From contig JAZQUU010000022.1 of NCBI GenBank assembly GCA_045631485.1, forward strand, positions 19,327-83,326: a DNA stretch of 64,000 nt. Direction: 5' to 3'. Positions 51,117 through 60,830 of the stretch are shown in pieces (position 1 is the stretch's first letter; each line of letters begins with the position of its first letter). A model generated the notes under the pieces. That model was not told where the DNA came from. It worked only from the letters and a program-made list of their open reading frames with translations, and did not search any database. Origin of the DNA: SIG452 sp045631485. GTDB taxonomy: Bacteria > Bacillota > Clostridia > UMGS1840. The position numbers and the translations under genes are program-made.

Positions 51117-52447
51117 TACGGTTCTCCTCGTAAGATTTGGTTTTCTTGGATAAATTCTTTCATTTTGCTAAGAGCGATATTGGCGATTTTCTCGTATCGC
51201 TCCTGCTTGGATTTGATTCGTTCGTTTAATTTCGGCAGAATTCCGAAATTCATATTCATCGGTTGAAAATTTTCAATCGTTTCATCGGTAATATAAGATA
51301 ATAATGAACCAAGTGCCGTTTCTTTCGGAAACACAACAGGTTCTTTTTCATTCAAATACAAGAACGCATTGATTCCTGCCAAAAAGCCGGATGCCATGGA
51401 TTCCACATAGCCTTCAACACCGGTCATCTGCCCTGCAAAAAACAGGTTCGGATGTTTTTTTAGCTGATTGGTGGGTAACAGATTTTTGGGAGCATTGATA
51501 TAGGTATTGCGATGCATCACGCCGTAGCGCAAAAAATCGGCGTTTTTAAGTCCCGGAATCATAGAGAACACTCTCTTTTGCTCGGGAAAGGTCAGATTGG
51601 TTTGAAAGCCTACCAGATTATACATGGTATCTTCTGCATTTTCCTGACGAAGCTGAACCACCGCATGATATTCTTTTCCCGTTTTGGGGTCAGGAAGTCC
51701 CACCGGTTTCATTGGACCAAACAGAAGGGTTTTCTCCCCTCGTTTCGCCATCACCTCAATGGGCATACATCCTTCAAACACCTTAATTTTCTTTTCTTCT
51801 TCCAAATGAAGCGGTGCTAATTTGGCATTTACCAACTCCTGATAAAAAGCATCATACTGCTCTTTGGTGAAGGGGCAGTTGATATAATCATCGGTTCCCT
51901 TGCCGTATCGTGCCATTTTGTAGCAAACAGACATATCAATACTGTCTTTCGCCACAACGGGCGCCGCCGCATCAAAAAAGTATAAGCTTTCTTCTCCCAA
52001 AAGATTAGCGATTTCTTTTGCCAACGGTTCCGAGGTTAAAGGCCCCGTTGCCAGGATGCAAACGCCATCGGGAATTTTGGTAATTTCTTCGGAAATCACC
52101 AAAATATTGGGATGATTTTTAATCACATCGGTAATATATCGGGAAAATTTGTCACGGTCCACTGCTAGGGCATCTCCTGCGGGAACACGGGATAATTCCG
52201 CACTTTTCATACAGAGAGAACCAAGCATACGAAGCTCCTCTTTTAAGAGTCCGCAGGCATTGGAAATTCGGTTTCCTTTTAATGAATTGGAGCAAACAAG
52301 TTCCGCCAAATCATCGCTGTGATGAGCAGGCGATTTTTTAAGAGGCTTCATTTCATAAAGCTTCACTTTTCCGCCTAAGTTTGCGATGGCATAAGCCGCT
52401 TCCACACCTGCTAAGCCACCGCCCACAATATGAATGGTCTGATTCAT
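51116..52447 (-). CDS. trmFO: Methylenetetrahydrofolate--tRNA-(uracil-5-)-methyltransferase
   Basis: The protein has 443 residues. The FAD-binding GGGLAGVEAAYAIA (residues 8-21) and the TrmFO-specific CSNSLKGNRISNACGLLKEELR, CKMARYGKGTDDYINCPFTKEQYDAF and PKNLLPTNQLKKHPNLFFAGQMTGVEGYVESMASG are present. It forms m5U54 in the T loop of tRNA using methylene-THF and FADH2. It lies three bases after topA, the common topA-trmFO order of Firmicutes. AAAAGGAA precedes the ATG. Confidence 0.97.
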   Translation of the reverse strand: MNQTIHIVGGGLAGVEAAYAIANLGGKVKLYEMKPLKKSPAHHSDDLAELVCSNSLKGNRISNACGLLKEELRMLGSLCMKSAELSRVPAGDALAVDRDKFSRYITDVIKNHPNILVISEEITKIPDGVCILATGPLTSEPLAKEIANLLGEESLYFFDAAAPVVAKDSIDMSVCYKMARYGKGTDDYINCPFTKEQYDAFYQELVNAKLAPLHLEEEKKIKVFEGCMPIEVMAKRGEKTLLFGPMKPVGLPDPKTGKEYHAVVQLRQENAEDTMYNLVGFQTNLTFPEQKRVFSMIPGLKNADFLRYGVMHRNTYINAPKNLLPTNQLKKHPNLFFAGQMTGVEGYVESMASGFLAGINAFLYLNEKEPVVFPKETALGSLLSYITDETIENFQPMNMNFGILPKLNERIKSKQERYEKIANIALSKMKEFIQENQILRGEP

Positions 52448-52450
52448 AAT

Positions 52451-54646
52451 TTATTCCTTTTCAGATTTTTTCTGAGTGGTTTTTTTGGTTGTTTTTGTTG
52501 TTTTTGTCGTTTTAGTTGCTTTGGTTGTTGTTTTTTTCGCAGCTTTGGTTGTTTTTTCGCTTTTCGCTTTCGGCTTGGGTGCACTCAGTTCACAAGCTTC
52601 GTTGGAACAGTACTCTTTTCCGCCTCTCTGATATCTTTTCACAATCATATAGCTGCCGCATTTTTCACAAGTTTTTCCGGTGGGTTTATCCCATGATGCA
52701 AAATCACATTCGGGATATTTTTCGCAACCATAGAAGATTTTTCCCGTACGGGATTTTCTTTCCAAAAGCTTGTTACCGCATTTGGGACAAGCAATATTTT
52801 CAATTTCCTTGATTAAAGGCTTGGTGGTTTTGCAATCGGGATAGTTGGGACAAGCTAAGAATTTGCCGAATTTACCGCTTTTAATTACCATATTGGCACC
52901 GCATTTATCACAAAGCACATCGGTCACCTCAGGAGTTTTTTCCACGGTTTCGTCTGCTTCGGAAAGCTCTTTCTGGAAATCCTTATAGAAAGCGCCCAAC
53001 ACGTCTTTCCAGTATTTACCGGATTCAATGCCGTCCAATTCTTCTTCCATAGTAGCGGTGAATTTTTCATCCACGATATTGGCAAAGCTTTTCTTCATAA
53101 CATCCGTTACCAAAGCACCTAAAGAAGTGGGTTTTAATGCTTTCCCTTCTTTTTCAATGTACTCACGGCTTAACACGGTGAAGATGGTGGGAGCATAGGT
53201 AGAGGGACGGCCGATGCCCTTTTCTTCCAATGCTTTAATCAGGCTTGCTTCGGTATAACGGGCAGGAGGAGTGGTGAAATTCTGTTTATCCTTTAATTTG
53301 GATAAGGTTAAGGGGTCACCGTCTGCCACGGGCGGGATTTTCACTTTGTCGTCTTCTTCCTCATCGGGAGACAGATAGAATTTCATACAACCGTCAAAGG
53401 TCATATTCTGTGCAGAAGAACGGAAATTATATACCGCACTTTCGCCGTTTGCTTCCACTTCCACGGTAATCACATCAAACAATGCGGGTTTTAACTGAGA
53501 AGATAAGAAACGGTTCCAGATGAGTTTATAAAGCTTATACTGATCATTGGTTAAGGAACCTTTAATCATATCGGGTTCCAAATCAATGTAGGTAGGACGG
53601 ATTGCTTCGTGAGCATCCTGAGTGTTGGCACCTTTTTTCTTATACACATTGGGTTTATCGGGATAATATTCTTTTCCGATATTGGCAATGGTGTATTCTT
53701 TTGCAGCGGCAATTGCATCCTGAGAAACTCTCAAACTGTCGGTTCTCATATAGGTGATTAAACCGAGTAGTCCTTTTCCTGCCACTTCCACCCCTTCGTA
53801 TAAGGTCTGTGCCACAGACATGGTTTTACGGGAAGTGAAGTTTAATTTACGGGATGCATCCTGCTGAAGGGTACTGGTGCTGTACGGCGGAAATGCCTGC
53901 CGTTTTTTCACGGTTTTCTTCACGCTTTTTACGATAATATCGGCAGATTTTAATTCATTTGCAACCAAAGCTGCCACATCGGCATTTTTGATTTCAAACT
54001 TTTTGCCGTTTTTGCCATACAAACGGGATAACAGTTTTTTCTTATCTTTGGTTAAAAATTCGGCATCCAAGGTCCAATATTCTTCGGGCACAAATTTGTT
54101 GATTTCGTCCTCACGATCACAAATCATACGAACGGTAACAGACTGAACACGGCCTGCAGACAGTCCTTTTCTGATTTTTTTCCAGAGGAAGGGACTTAAT
54201 TTGTAGCCCACAATTCTGTCCAACACACGACGAGCCTGCTGAGCATCCACCAAATCCAAATCAATGGCACGAGGAGATTTCATCGCTTCGGTAACCGCAG
54301 TTTTGGTGATTTCGTTGAAGGTTACACGGCAAGGTTCTTTTTCGTCGATATTGAGTAAATTGGCAATATGCCAACTGATAGCTTCCCCTTCACGGTCAGG
54401 GTCAGTTGCGAGATAAACGTGATTGGCTTCTTTTGCAAGCTGACTGAGCTTTTTCACCAAATCTTTACGTTCGGGCATAATCTGATATTTGGGAGTAAAA
54501 TTGTTTTCAATATCTACCCCCATAGTTTTCTTGGGCAAATCTCTTAAATGCCCCATAGAGGCAATTACCTCATATTCACCGCCAAGGTATTTTTCAATGG
54601 TTTTTGCCTTGGCAGGGGATTCTACAATGATTAAATTCTGTGCCAT
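52451..54646 (-). CDS. topA: DNA topoisomerase I
   Basis: The protein has 731 residues. It shows a Toprim domain (LIIVESPAKAKTIEKYLG; YLATDPDREGEAISWH near residue 78), active-site Tyr299 in ITYMRTDS, and three C-terminal C4 zinc ribbons (each starts CDKCG, CPKCG or CEKCG). The last 45 residues are a low-complexity Lys/Thr tail of repeated TTK units, likely binding DNA. It relaxes negative supercoils. The AAAGGAG site precedes the ATG. It is in the usual dprA-topA-trmFO cluster. Confidence 0.97.
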   Translation of the reverse strand: MAQNLIIVESPAKAKTIEKYLGGEYEVIASMGHLRDLPKKTMGVDIENNFTPKYQIMPERKDLVKKLSQLAKEANHVYLATDPDREGEAISWHIANLLNIDEKEPCRVTFNEITKTAVTEAMKSPRAIDLDLVDAQQARRVLDRIVGYKLSPFLWKKIRKGLSAGRVQSVTVRMICDREDEINKFVPEEYWTLDAEFLTKDKKKLLSRLYGKNGKKFEIKNADVAALVANELKSADIIVKSVKKTVKKRQAFPPYSTSTLQQDASRKLNFTSRKTMSVAQTLYEGVEVAGKGLLGLITYMRTDSLRVSQDAIAAAKEYTIANIGKEYYPDKPNVYKKKGANTQDAHEAIRPTYIDLEPDMIKGSLTNDQYKLYKLIWNRFLSSQLKPALFDVITVEVEANGESAVYNFRSSAQNMTFDGCMKFYLSPDEEEDDKVKIPPVADGDPLTLSKLKDKQNFTTPPARYTEASLIKALEEKGIGRPSTYAPTIFTVLSREYIEKEGKALKPTSLGALVTDVMKKSFANIVDEKFTATMEEELDGIESGKYWKDVLGAFYKDFQKELSEADETVEKTPEVTDVLCDKCGANMVIKSGKFGKFLACPNYPDCKTTKPLIKEIENIACPKCGNKLLERKSRTGKIFYGCEKYPECDFASWDKPTGKTCEKCGSYMIVKRYQRGGKEYCSNEACELSAPKPKAKSEKTTKAAKKTTTKATKTTKTTKTTKKTTQKKSEKE

Positions 54647-54667
54647 TGGACGATTTCTCCTTTTTTT

Positions 54668-55801
54668 CTAAAGCTTTAATGCATAAGAATTGCCGGGTAC
54701 CATATAGACAATATCGTTAAGCATCAGTAAGGTCAGAATGCCGTTCACCTTTCCTGCGGGCATACCGGTTCTTCTGACAATTTCATCAATATATTTCGGT
54801 TTGTCGGATAATTCCGCCACAACCTGCTTTTGTTCATCGGTAAGATTTTTTAAAGATTCTAAGTATTTTTCGTGGGGAACGGTGTGCTTTTTCGCTTCCT
54901 CATACAAATACTCGGGGAAACGGTCAACATAACGCTCCACTATATCGGAAGGACAGGTTGCCATCAACGCAAATTCTTTTAACAACTGATTGGTTCCCCT
55001 GCTGTTTTCCACATAAATATTGTTGGGAACCGCGAACACATCTTTTCCCTGATTGTTGGCATGGTCTGCCGTAATCAGAGAGCCGCTGTCCAAATCCCCT
55101 TCCACCACCAATGTTCCCATGGTGATGGCACTGATAATACGATTTCTTTGCGGAAAGCAATATTTGGTTGCTTTTGTTCCGGGAGGATATTCGCTCAGTA
55201 CCGCTCCGTAATCCACAATATATTCATACAGTTCGGTATTCGCCTTGGGATAAATGATATCCACACCCGTCCCCAATACCGCAACCGTAGGCTTTCCTGC
55301 TTTTAAGGCTCCCAGATGCGCCTGGGCATCACAACCGTCTGCCATACCACTGACCACCAGAAGTCCGCTTTGTGCCAATGCTTTTGCAAAATCAAAGGCG
55401 GTTCTTCTGCCGTATTCGGTTAAATCACGGGTTCCCACAATGGCAAAAGCAGGGATTTTATCATAATCAAAATGCTTCCCTTTTTCATAGAGCACCATAG
55501 GTGGTGCATAAATAACCGAAAGGCAATCGGGATAATTTTCATCTCCGAAGCAATACACCGAAATCCGCTTTTCTTTGCAGGTTTCTATCACAGAGTAGGC
55601 ATACTCCAGATTTTTATTATGAAGCATTGATTTCTGCTTTTGATTTAAAAAAGTGATTTTTTCAATTTCCTCTGAGGTCAAATCAAATACCGCTTTTACA
55701 GAACCAAAGTGAGTGACCAACTGTTTGGTACATTGGTTGCCGTAGCCAAGCATCTGATTGAGCCAGATGGCGTAAGGTGCATTTTCTGATATTGTAATCA
55801 T
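54668..55801 (-). CDS. dprA: DNA processing protein DprA/Smf
   Basis: The protein has 377 residues. The Rossmann-like core shows FAIVGTRDLTEYGRRTAFDFAKALAQSGLLVVSGMADGCDAQAHLGAL, then TVAVLGTGVDIIYPKAN, LSEYPPGT, FPQRNRIISA and VVEGDLDSGSLITADHANNQGKDVFAVP. The C-terminal winged helix is VVAELSDKPKYIDEIVRRTGMP. It loads RecA onto incoming single-stranded DNA in transformation. The ATG at 55801 follows AAGGAG by 11 bases; a GTG overlapping that site is rejected. Confidence 0.95.
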   Translation of the reverse strand: MITISENAPYAIWLNQMLGYGNQCTKQLVTHFGSVKAVFDLTSEEIEKITFLNQKQKSMLHNKNLEYAYSVIETCKEKRISVYCFGDENYPDCLSVIYAPPMVLYEKGKHFDYDKIPAFAIVGTRDLTEYGRRTAFDFAKALAQSGLLVVSGMADGCDAQAHLGALKAGKPTVAVLGTGVDIIYPKANTELYEYIVDYGAVLSEYPPGTKATKYCFPQRNRIISAITMGTLVVEGDLDSGSLITADHANNQGKDVFAVPNNIYVENSRGTNQLLKEFALMATCPSDIVERYVDRFPEYLYEEAKKHTVPHEKYLESLKNLTDEQKQVVAELSDKPKYIDEIVRRTGMPAGKVNGILTLLMLNDIVYMVPGNSYALKL

Positions 55802-55816
55802 TGTTAAAAGCACTCC

Positions 55817-56704
55817 TTATTGTTCAGACTTGTCAACGAAAATTTCCGGGCTCTCACAAGCAGATTCCGATAAATCGGCAGGTTTTCTTTGAAAATACAC
55901 AAGCATCACAATGCCTGCCAGCGCCGTTACCAATCCCAACACCTGAGAGATACGAAATGCCCCCAGATACAAGCTGTCCATACGAAGACCTTCAATTAAG
56001 AATCTTCCGATTCCGTACCAGCTGAGATATAAAAAGAAAATCTGACCGTGATGTTTTTTATACCGATGGAAAATTCCCAGCAAAACGGCTCCCAGAAGAT
56101 TCCAGAGAGATTCGTATAAGAAGGTGGGATGTGCACCGATGTTAGAAAGCATAATGTTTGCGCGGGTGATTTGTTCCTGACGAATCAGTTCCACACGGAT
56201 AGCTTTACTGCTCATGGCGAAAACGGAATCGGTAAGGGAACCGAATGCTTCTTCATTCACAAAATTGCCCCATCTTCCGATTGCCTGCCCCACAATCAAA
56301 CCAAAAGCACCCATATCGTACAATTGGAGCACGGAAAGTTTTTTTACTCTTGCATATATGTAGGTGGAGATTGCCGCACCGATTACGGCACCGTATATGG
56401 CAATACCACCCTCCCAGATGCGAAATACAGACCACAAATCGTCCCGAAAATGAGAGAAATTAAAAATCACATAATATGCTCTTGCACAAATAATTGCACT
56501 GGGAAGTCCCCAAAGCAGCACATCATACAAACAGTCAGTTGACAGTTTTTCTTTTTTGGCAAACAATGTGGCATACAAAAAACCTGCCACCACACCCAAA
56601 AGAATGATGAGTGCATACCAATGCACCGAAAGATTCCCGATGGTGAACGCCACTTTACTGACTTGAAATTCTAATCCCAGATTAGGAAACGAAATGGTAC
56701 TCAT
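55817..56704 (-). CDS. lgt: Prolipoprotein diacylglyceryl transferase
   Basis: The protein has 295 residues and seven or so membrane segments. The Lgt signature is GRWGNFVNEEAFG near residue 141, with WEGGIAIYGAVIGA near 95 and HPTFLYESLWNL near 200. It attaches diacylglycerol to lipobox cysteines, such as that of the binding lipoprotein at 35.0-35.8 kb. AAAGGAG precedes the ATG. The C-terminal 25 residues are polar and extend beyond the usual end. Confidence 0.95.
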   Translation of the reverse strand: MSTISFPNLGLEFQVSKVAFTIGNLSVHWYALIILLGVVAGFLYATLFAKKEKLSTDCLYDVLLWGLPSAIICARAYYVIFNFSHFRDDLWSVFRIWEGGIAIYGAVIGAAISTYIYARVKKLSVLQLYDMGAFGLIVGQAIGRWGNFVNEEAFGSLTDSVFAMSSKAIRVELIRQEQITRANIMLSNIGAHPTFLYESLWNLLGAVLLGIFHRYKKHHGQIFFLYLSWYGIGRFLIEGLRMDSLYLGAFRISQVLGLVTALAGIVMLVYFQRKPADLSESACESPEIFVDKSEQ

Positions 56705-56736
56705 AGTGAGATTTCTCCTTTATTGCCGCAGCTTTT

Positions 56737-58020
56737 CTATTTTGAAACGGGATGCATTTCGGAAACGGCATAGTGTTCGCTAAAGATTTCTTTCATACGG
56801 GAAAGCAAGCTTTCTTCGGTGATGGTGGGATAGATTTCCAGAAAATCAAAAGCACCAATACCGTAAAAATAGTTGGAAGAAAAATGATTGGCAACCGATT
56901 CCAAAGAATCGTATGCACGAATTTGCCGTCCCATTGCCGCTTTTTTATAGCGGTCAACATCTGCTTTTAAAAAGCCTTCCTGTTTGGCTTTTTCAATACC
57001 TTGTAAAATAGCTTCCACGGTGGCATTGATATCATTTGCCTCACCGTTTAGCAGCGTGGCATAATAATGGTCACCGCTTAAGCAATCGAATCCGAAGGTA
57101 TCGTTAATCAAGCCTTTTTTATAAAGCTCGTTATATAAGGGTGCCGACTGGGAAAAGAGCATTTTTAAAATTAAGCCTGTTTCCATGGTCTTCTTAAGAA
57201 GTTCTTTTCCGAAAATGCCAACGTGATTTTCTTTAAAGCCCAATATAAAGCTGGGTTTGGACACGCTCATTTCCTTACGGATGTTTTTCTGATGCACGCA
57301 TTCGGGTTCAGAATAGGAAGTTCTTTCCACTAAGAAAGAAGTTTCCCGTTTCTTTACGTTTTTATCCACCAATTTGGCAACATCCTCCAAATTCACATCC
57401 CCTGCCACAAAGAGCACCATATTTTCGGGGTGATAGAAGGTGTGATAAATCTGATAGAGTAAATCTTTATCAATTTGTGCAATGGATTCCACAGTCCCTG
57501 CAATATCGTTTCGCACGGGATTATTGTGATAAAGTGCTTCCAATGCATTATTAAAGAGTCTCCATTCGGGATCATCATCATACATTTTGATTTCCTGAGC
57601 GATAATTCCCTGCTCTTTTGCCACATTTTCCACGGTGAAATAAGGGTCATTCACATAGGATAACAAAATATCTAAATTTTCGTTAAAATGGTCACTGCAG
57701 GAAAACAGATATCCCGTCATATCGTGAGAGGTAAATGCGTTGGCATTCCCACCGGTTTTGGAAAACAAATCAAAAGCGTTTCCGCCGCCGGGGAGTTCAA
57801 AAAGTTTATGCTCTAAAAAGTGAGCAATCCCCATAGGGTCGTTCACCAATTTACCGCCTACGGTATAGGAGGTATCAATTGAGCCGTATTTCACGGAATA
57901 AATGGCATATTTTTTGGAAAATCCTTTTTTGGGAAGCACGAACACGTCAAGACCGCTTTCGTGGGTGCCAAAATACAGCGTTTCACCTAATCGTTCTTCC
58001 ACTTGTTTTTGAAACTGCAA
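56737..58020 (-). CDS. M16 family zinc peptidase, active-type subunit (YmfH-like)
   Basis: The protein has 427 residues. The zinc motif HxxEH is present in GIAHFLEHKLFELPGGGNAFD near residue 67, with the downstream Glu in IIAQEIKMYDDDPEWRLFNNA. The C-terminal half is the second M16 domain. The start is a TTG with AAAGGAGG eight bases upstream. It is the catalytic partner of the next-listed M16 protein; pairs of one active and one inactive M16 subunit are typical (YmfF/YmfH). The target peptide is unknown. Confidence 0.93.
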   Translation of the reverse strand: MQFQKQVEERLGETLYFGTHESGLDVFVLPKKGFSKKYAIYSVKYGSIDTSYTVGGKLVNDPMGIAHFLEHKLFELPGGGNAFDLFSKTGGNANAFTSHDMTGYLFSCSDHFNENLDILLSYVNDPYFTVENVAKEQGIIAQEIKMYDDDPEWRLFNNALEALYHNNPVRNDIAGTVESIAQIDKDLLYQIYHTFYHPENMVLFVAGDVNLEDVAKLVDKNVKKRETSFLVERTSYSEPECVHQKNIRKEMSVSKPSFILGFKENHVGIFGKELLKKTMETGLILKMLFSQSAPLYNELYKKGLINDTFGFDCLSGDHYYATLLNGEANDINATVEAILQGIEKAKQEGFLKADVDRYKKAAMGRQIRAYDSLESVANHFSSNYFYGIGAFDFLEIYPTITEESLLSRMKEIFSEHYAVSEMHPVSK

Positions 58021-58036
58021 TCTGATTCCTCCTTTC

Positions 58037-59293
58037 TTACGACAGATAATATTCAGTCTGCAAGGTAATCTTCTGTGCTACCCGCACCAAGTCCGCCTTG
58101 GTAAGAGACTCGATTTTCTCGATATATTCTTCGGGAGAAAGCACTCTTCCCGCTAGGATACCTGTCATATAAAAATCTGCAATGTTATGCTGATTGTCGG
58201 CAGTCTGTTTTAAAATGCCCACAATAAATTTTTTGGAAAAAGCAATTTCCTCATCGGTAATTTCACCGTCTTTGCAAAGCTGCAACTGCTCCAAAATAGC
58301 ATCATAGGCTTTTTTAAAGTTCTCTTTATCGGTACCGATACCAACCTGCATGGTGCCTTTTAAGCGATTCAATCGGGAATACACATAATAGCAGAGAGAC
58401 ATTTTTTCTCTCACATTCATAAAGAGCTTGGAGTGAGGGCCCGAACCAAACACGCTGTTTAACAAATTCAGGACATAATAATCTTCATCCTCGGGAGAAA
58501 CGCCGGTGGAAAAACCAAGGGCGAATTTACCCTGCACCAGATTTTCACATTCCTCCGCTTTTTTTGGTACGGGAAGATTTTTACTGTAAATTTTGTTAGC
58601 GGGCAACGGCTTTCTTTCCTGCTCCAGTAAAGCGGAAAAAGTATCCGTAAAACATGTTTCATCCAGATTGCCGGAAATAAAAATCATTAAGGGTGCGGTT
58701 TTTAAAATTTCCAAATAACTTTCATATAAATCTTTAGCGGAAATATTGGCTAAATCAGACACTTTGCCGTATTCATACAAAGCGTAGCTGTCTCCCTCAT
58801 ACATTTCTTCCACCAGACGAAGGGTGGTATATTCCCGTTTATCGTTGATAATGCCGTTGATATAGTCGGTTAAATTTTCTTTTTCACGATTGACAAATTC
58901 TTCGGAGAAACCACCGTCTTTCACCAAGGGATTGGTGAGCATTTCTTTCATAAATGCCAAAGAATTGGAAAGCTGTTCGCCGTCGGAATATTCGGGACGC
59001 AAAAACTCAAACACAAAGCTTAGCATATGCATATCGCCGCGCTTTGCCACACGGCACTCAAACACGCCGCCGTATAATTCCTGCAATCGTTTGTTCACCG
59101 AAAGCATATCGGGATAGTTTTTGCTTCCCAGCTTCAAAAGAAAGGGAAACAAAGCATTTTTGGTCACGGTTTCTTCGGTAAGCTCGGTAAAAAAGTTAAA
59201 GCTTACGGAAAAGGTTTTAAATTTATCGGCAGGTAAGATAAAAATATCTGCATTTTTTTGAATCTTTCTGATAGACTCATTTGTTTCAATCAT
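58037..59293 (-). CDS. M16 family peptidase-like subunit lacking zinc motif (YmfF-like)
   Basis: The protein has 418 residues with the M16 fold (NKRLQELYGGVFECRVAKRGDMHMLSFVFEFL near residue 64; VLNLLNSVFGSGPHSKLFMNVREKMSLCYYVYS near 278). It has no HxxEH, so it is the non-catalytic half of the pair. The ATG overlaps the tsaD stop by four bases, with GGAGGAA upstream. It lies 16 bases before the active-type subunit. Confidence 0.92.
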   Translation of the reverse strand: MIETNESIRKIQKNADIFILPADKFKTFSVSFNFFTELTEETVTKNALFPFLLKLGSKNYPDMLSVNKRLQELYGGVFECRVAKRGDMHMLSFVFEFLRPEYSDGEQLSNSLAFMKEMLTNPLVKDGGFSEEFVNREKENLTDYINGIINDKREYTTLRLVEEMYEGDSYALYEYGKVSDLANISAKDLYESYLEILKTAPLMIFISGNLDETCFTDTFSALLEQERKPLPANKIYSKNLPVPKKAEECENLVQGKFALGFSTGVSPEDEDYYVLNLLNSVFGSGPHSKLFMNVREKMSLCYYVYSRLNRLKGTMQVGIGTDKENFKKAYDAILEQLQLCKDGEITDEEIAFSKKFIVGILKQTADNQHNIADFYMTGILAGRVLSPEEYIEKIESLTKADLVRVAQKITLQTEYYLS

Positions 59294-60378
59294 CGGTATT
59301 CCTCCTCGATGCTGATATAGGGAATCGCATTTAAGCTACTGTCGGAAAACAGTTCTTTTTCATATTTAAAATAAGCAAAACTGCCAATCATTGCGGCATT
59401 GTCACCGCAAAGGGAAATATGAGGACAAACGGTTTTTAATCCCATTTTTTCTCCGCGGGCAAAAAATTCCTTTCGAAGGAAAGAATTGGCGCTGACGCCC
59501 CCTGCCATACAAACGGTTTTGATCCCTTTTTCTTTTGCCAGTTTAAAGAAAGGATCCAAAAGCATTTTGGTTACCGTTTTGGAGAAAGAGGCTGCCACAT
59601 CGTTTTTGGTGATGCCACCTTCTTGCACTTTTAAGCCAAGTCCCGAAAATCCTTCCACCGTTATAAATTCGTCATCGGCATATTCGTCAATGGGCTTTGT
59701 CAGGATTTTTTTAATATAACAATTTACCGCAGTTTTTATACCGCTGAAGGAAAAATCATCGGTATCTCCCAATTTGGGTTTGGTAAAGGTAATTTTATCG
59801 GGATTACCCTTTTGTGCCATTTTATCCACCCGAACGCCGCCCGGATACGGAAGTCCCAACACTCTTGCCACCTTATCGAACGCTTCGCCGATGGCATCAT
59901 CACGGGTTTTTGCTAAAATTTCAAAGGATAAATAATCCTTCACATGCACAATCTGGGTATGTCCGCCGGAAACCACCAAGCAAAGATAAGGAGGTTTTAG
60001 GTCTTTATCCTCAATGTAGTTGGCAGCAATATGCCCTTTAATGTGATGCACGGAAATTAAGGGTAATTTTCTGCCGTAGCTTAACGCCTTGGCGTAAGAC
60101 ACCCCTGTTAATAAGGCACCCACCAAGCCGGGACAGGAAGTCACGGCGATGGCATCCAAATCATCAAAAGTGTTGCCGGAAGTTAAAAGTGCCTCGTCCA
60201 CCACTTTATCAATGATTTCAATATGTTTACGGGATGCTATTTCAGGCACCACACCACCAAAGCGGGCGTGCATATCTGCCTGGGAAAATATAATATTGGA
60301 TAACACGGTTCTGCCATCTTCGACCACTGCTGCCGCAGTTTCGTCGCAAGAGGTTTCAATCGCAAGTATTTTTGCCAT
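59290..60378 (-). CDS. tsaD: tRNA N6-adenosine threonylcarbamoyltransferase
   Basis: The protein has 362 residues. It opens ILAIETSCDETAAAVVEDG, with metal-binding HIKGH (112-116), VSGGHTQ, and C-terminal CMAGGVSANSFLRKEFF and CGDNAAMIG. It transfers the threonylcarbamoyl group to A37 of tRNAs reading ANN codons. The upstream sua5 gene makes the threonylcarbamoyl-AMP donor, and rimI lies between. TsaB and TsaE are not in the window. Confidence 0.97.
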   Translation of the reverse strand: MAKILAIETSCDETAAAVVEDGRTVLSNIIFSQADMHARFGGVVPEIASRKHIEIIDKVVDEALLTSGNTFDDLDAIAVTSCPGLVGALLTGVSYAKALSYGRKLPLISVHHIKGHIAANYIEDKDLKPPYLCLVVSGGHTQIVHVKDYLSFEILAKTRDDAIGEAFDKVARVLGLPYPGGVRVDKMAQKGNPDKITFTKPKLGDTDDFSFSGIKTAVNCYIKKILTKPIDEYADDEFITVEGFSGLGLKVQEGGITKNDVAASFSKTVTKMLLDPFFKLAKEKGIKTVCMAGGVSANSFLRKEFFARGEKMGLKTVCPHISLCGDNAAMIGSFAYFKYEKELFSDSSLNAIPYISIEEEYR

Positions 60379-60395
60379 AAACGGTTCCTCGTTTT

Positions 60396-60830
60396 TTAAA
60401 AAGTTAACGTCATTAAAATAGCGTCTTCTCGTCGTTCGTAATATTTTTTTCGTATGCCCACCTGCACAAATCCCATAGATTGGTACAACGCTCTTGCACC
60501 CTCATTGGATTCTCTCACTTCCAAGGTGAGAAAGGATAGATTATTTTCTTTGCCGTAGGCAATCAGATGCTCCAACAGAAGCTTGGCATATCCTTTTCTG
60601 CGGTATTCGGGCAAAATGGCAATATTATTGATATTCCCTTCCCCAAAGCTTACCCACATTCCCACATAGCCGATGACCTTGCCGTCATCCTCCAAACAAA
60701 AGTAAACGGCGTTGTCGTTGGTTAAATCGTTTTGGAAAGATTCTAAACTCCAGGGAGTGGAAAAACAAGTTTTCTCTACGAAAAAAACTCCTTCTGCATT
60801 TTCAGAGGTCAGAGTTGTCAGTGTAATCAC
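60396..60830 (-). CDS. rimI: Ribosomal-protein-alanine N-acetyltransferase RimI-like
   Basis: The protein has 144 residues from a GTG overlapping the sua5 stop, with GGAGGGAAGG upstream. The GNAT motif A is NINNIAILPEYRRKGYAKLLLEHLI, and motif B is LTLEVRESNEGARALYQSMGF, as in RimI. The frame stays open 59 codons upstream inside sua5, but that part is not coding. Its place between sua5 and tsaD is the standard tsa-rimI context. Confidence 0.92.
   Translation of the reverse strand: MITLTTLTSENAEGVFFVEKTCFSTPWSLESFQNDLTNDNAVYFCLEDDGKVIGYVGMWVSFGEGNINNIAILPEYRRKGYAKLLLEHLIAYGKENNLSFLTLEVRESNEGARALYQSMGFVQVGIRKKYYERREDAILMTLTF

Noticed and set aside
52451..52560. Short direct repeats resembling an array
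   Set aside because: They encode the Lys/Thr-rich tail of topoisomerase I and are codon-level repeats of TTK units, with no constant repeat-spacer pattern.
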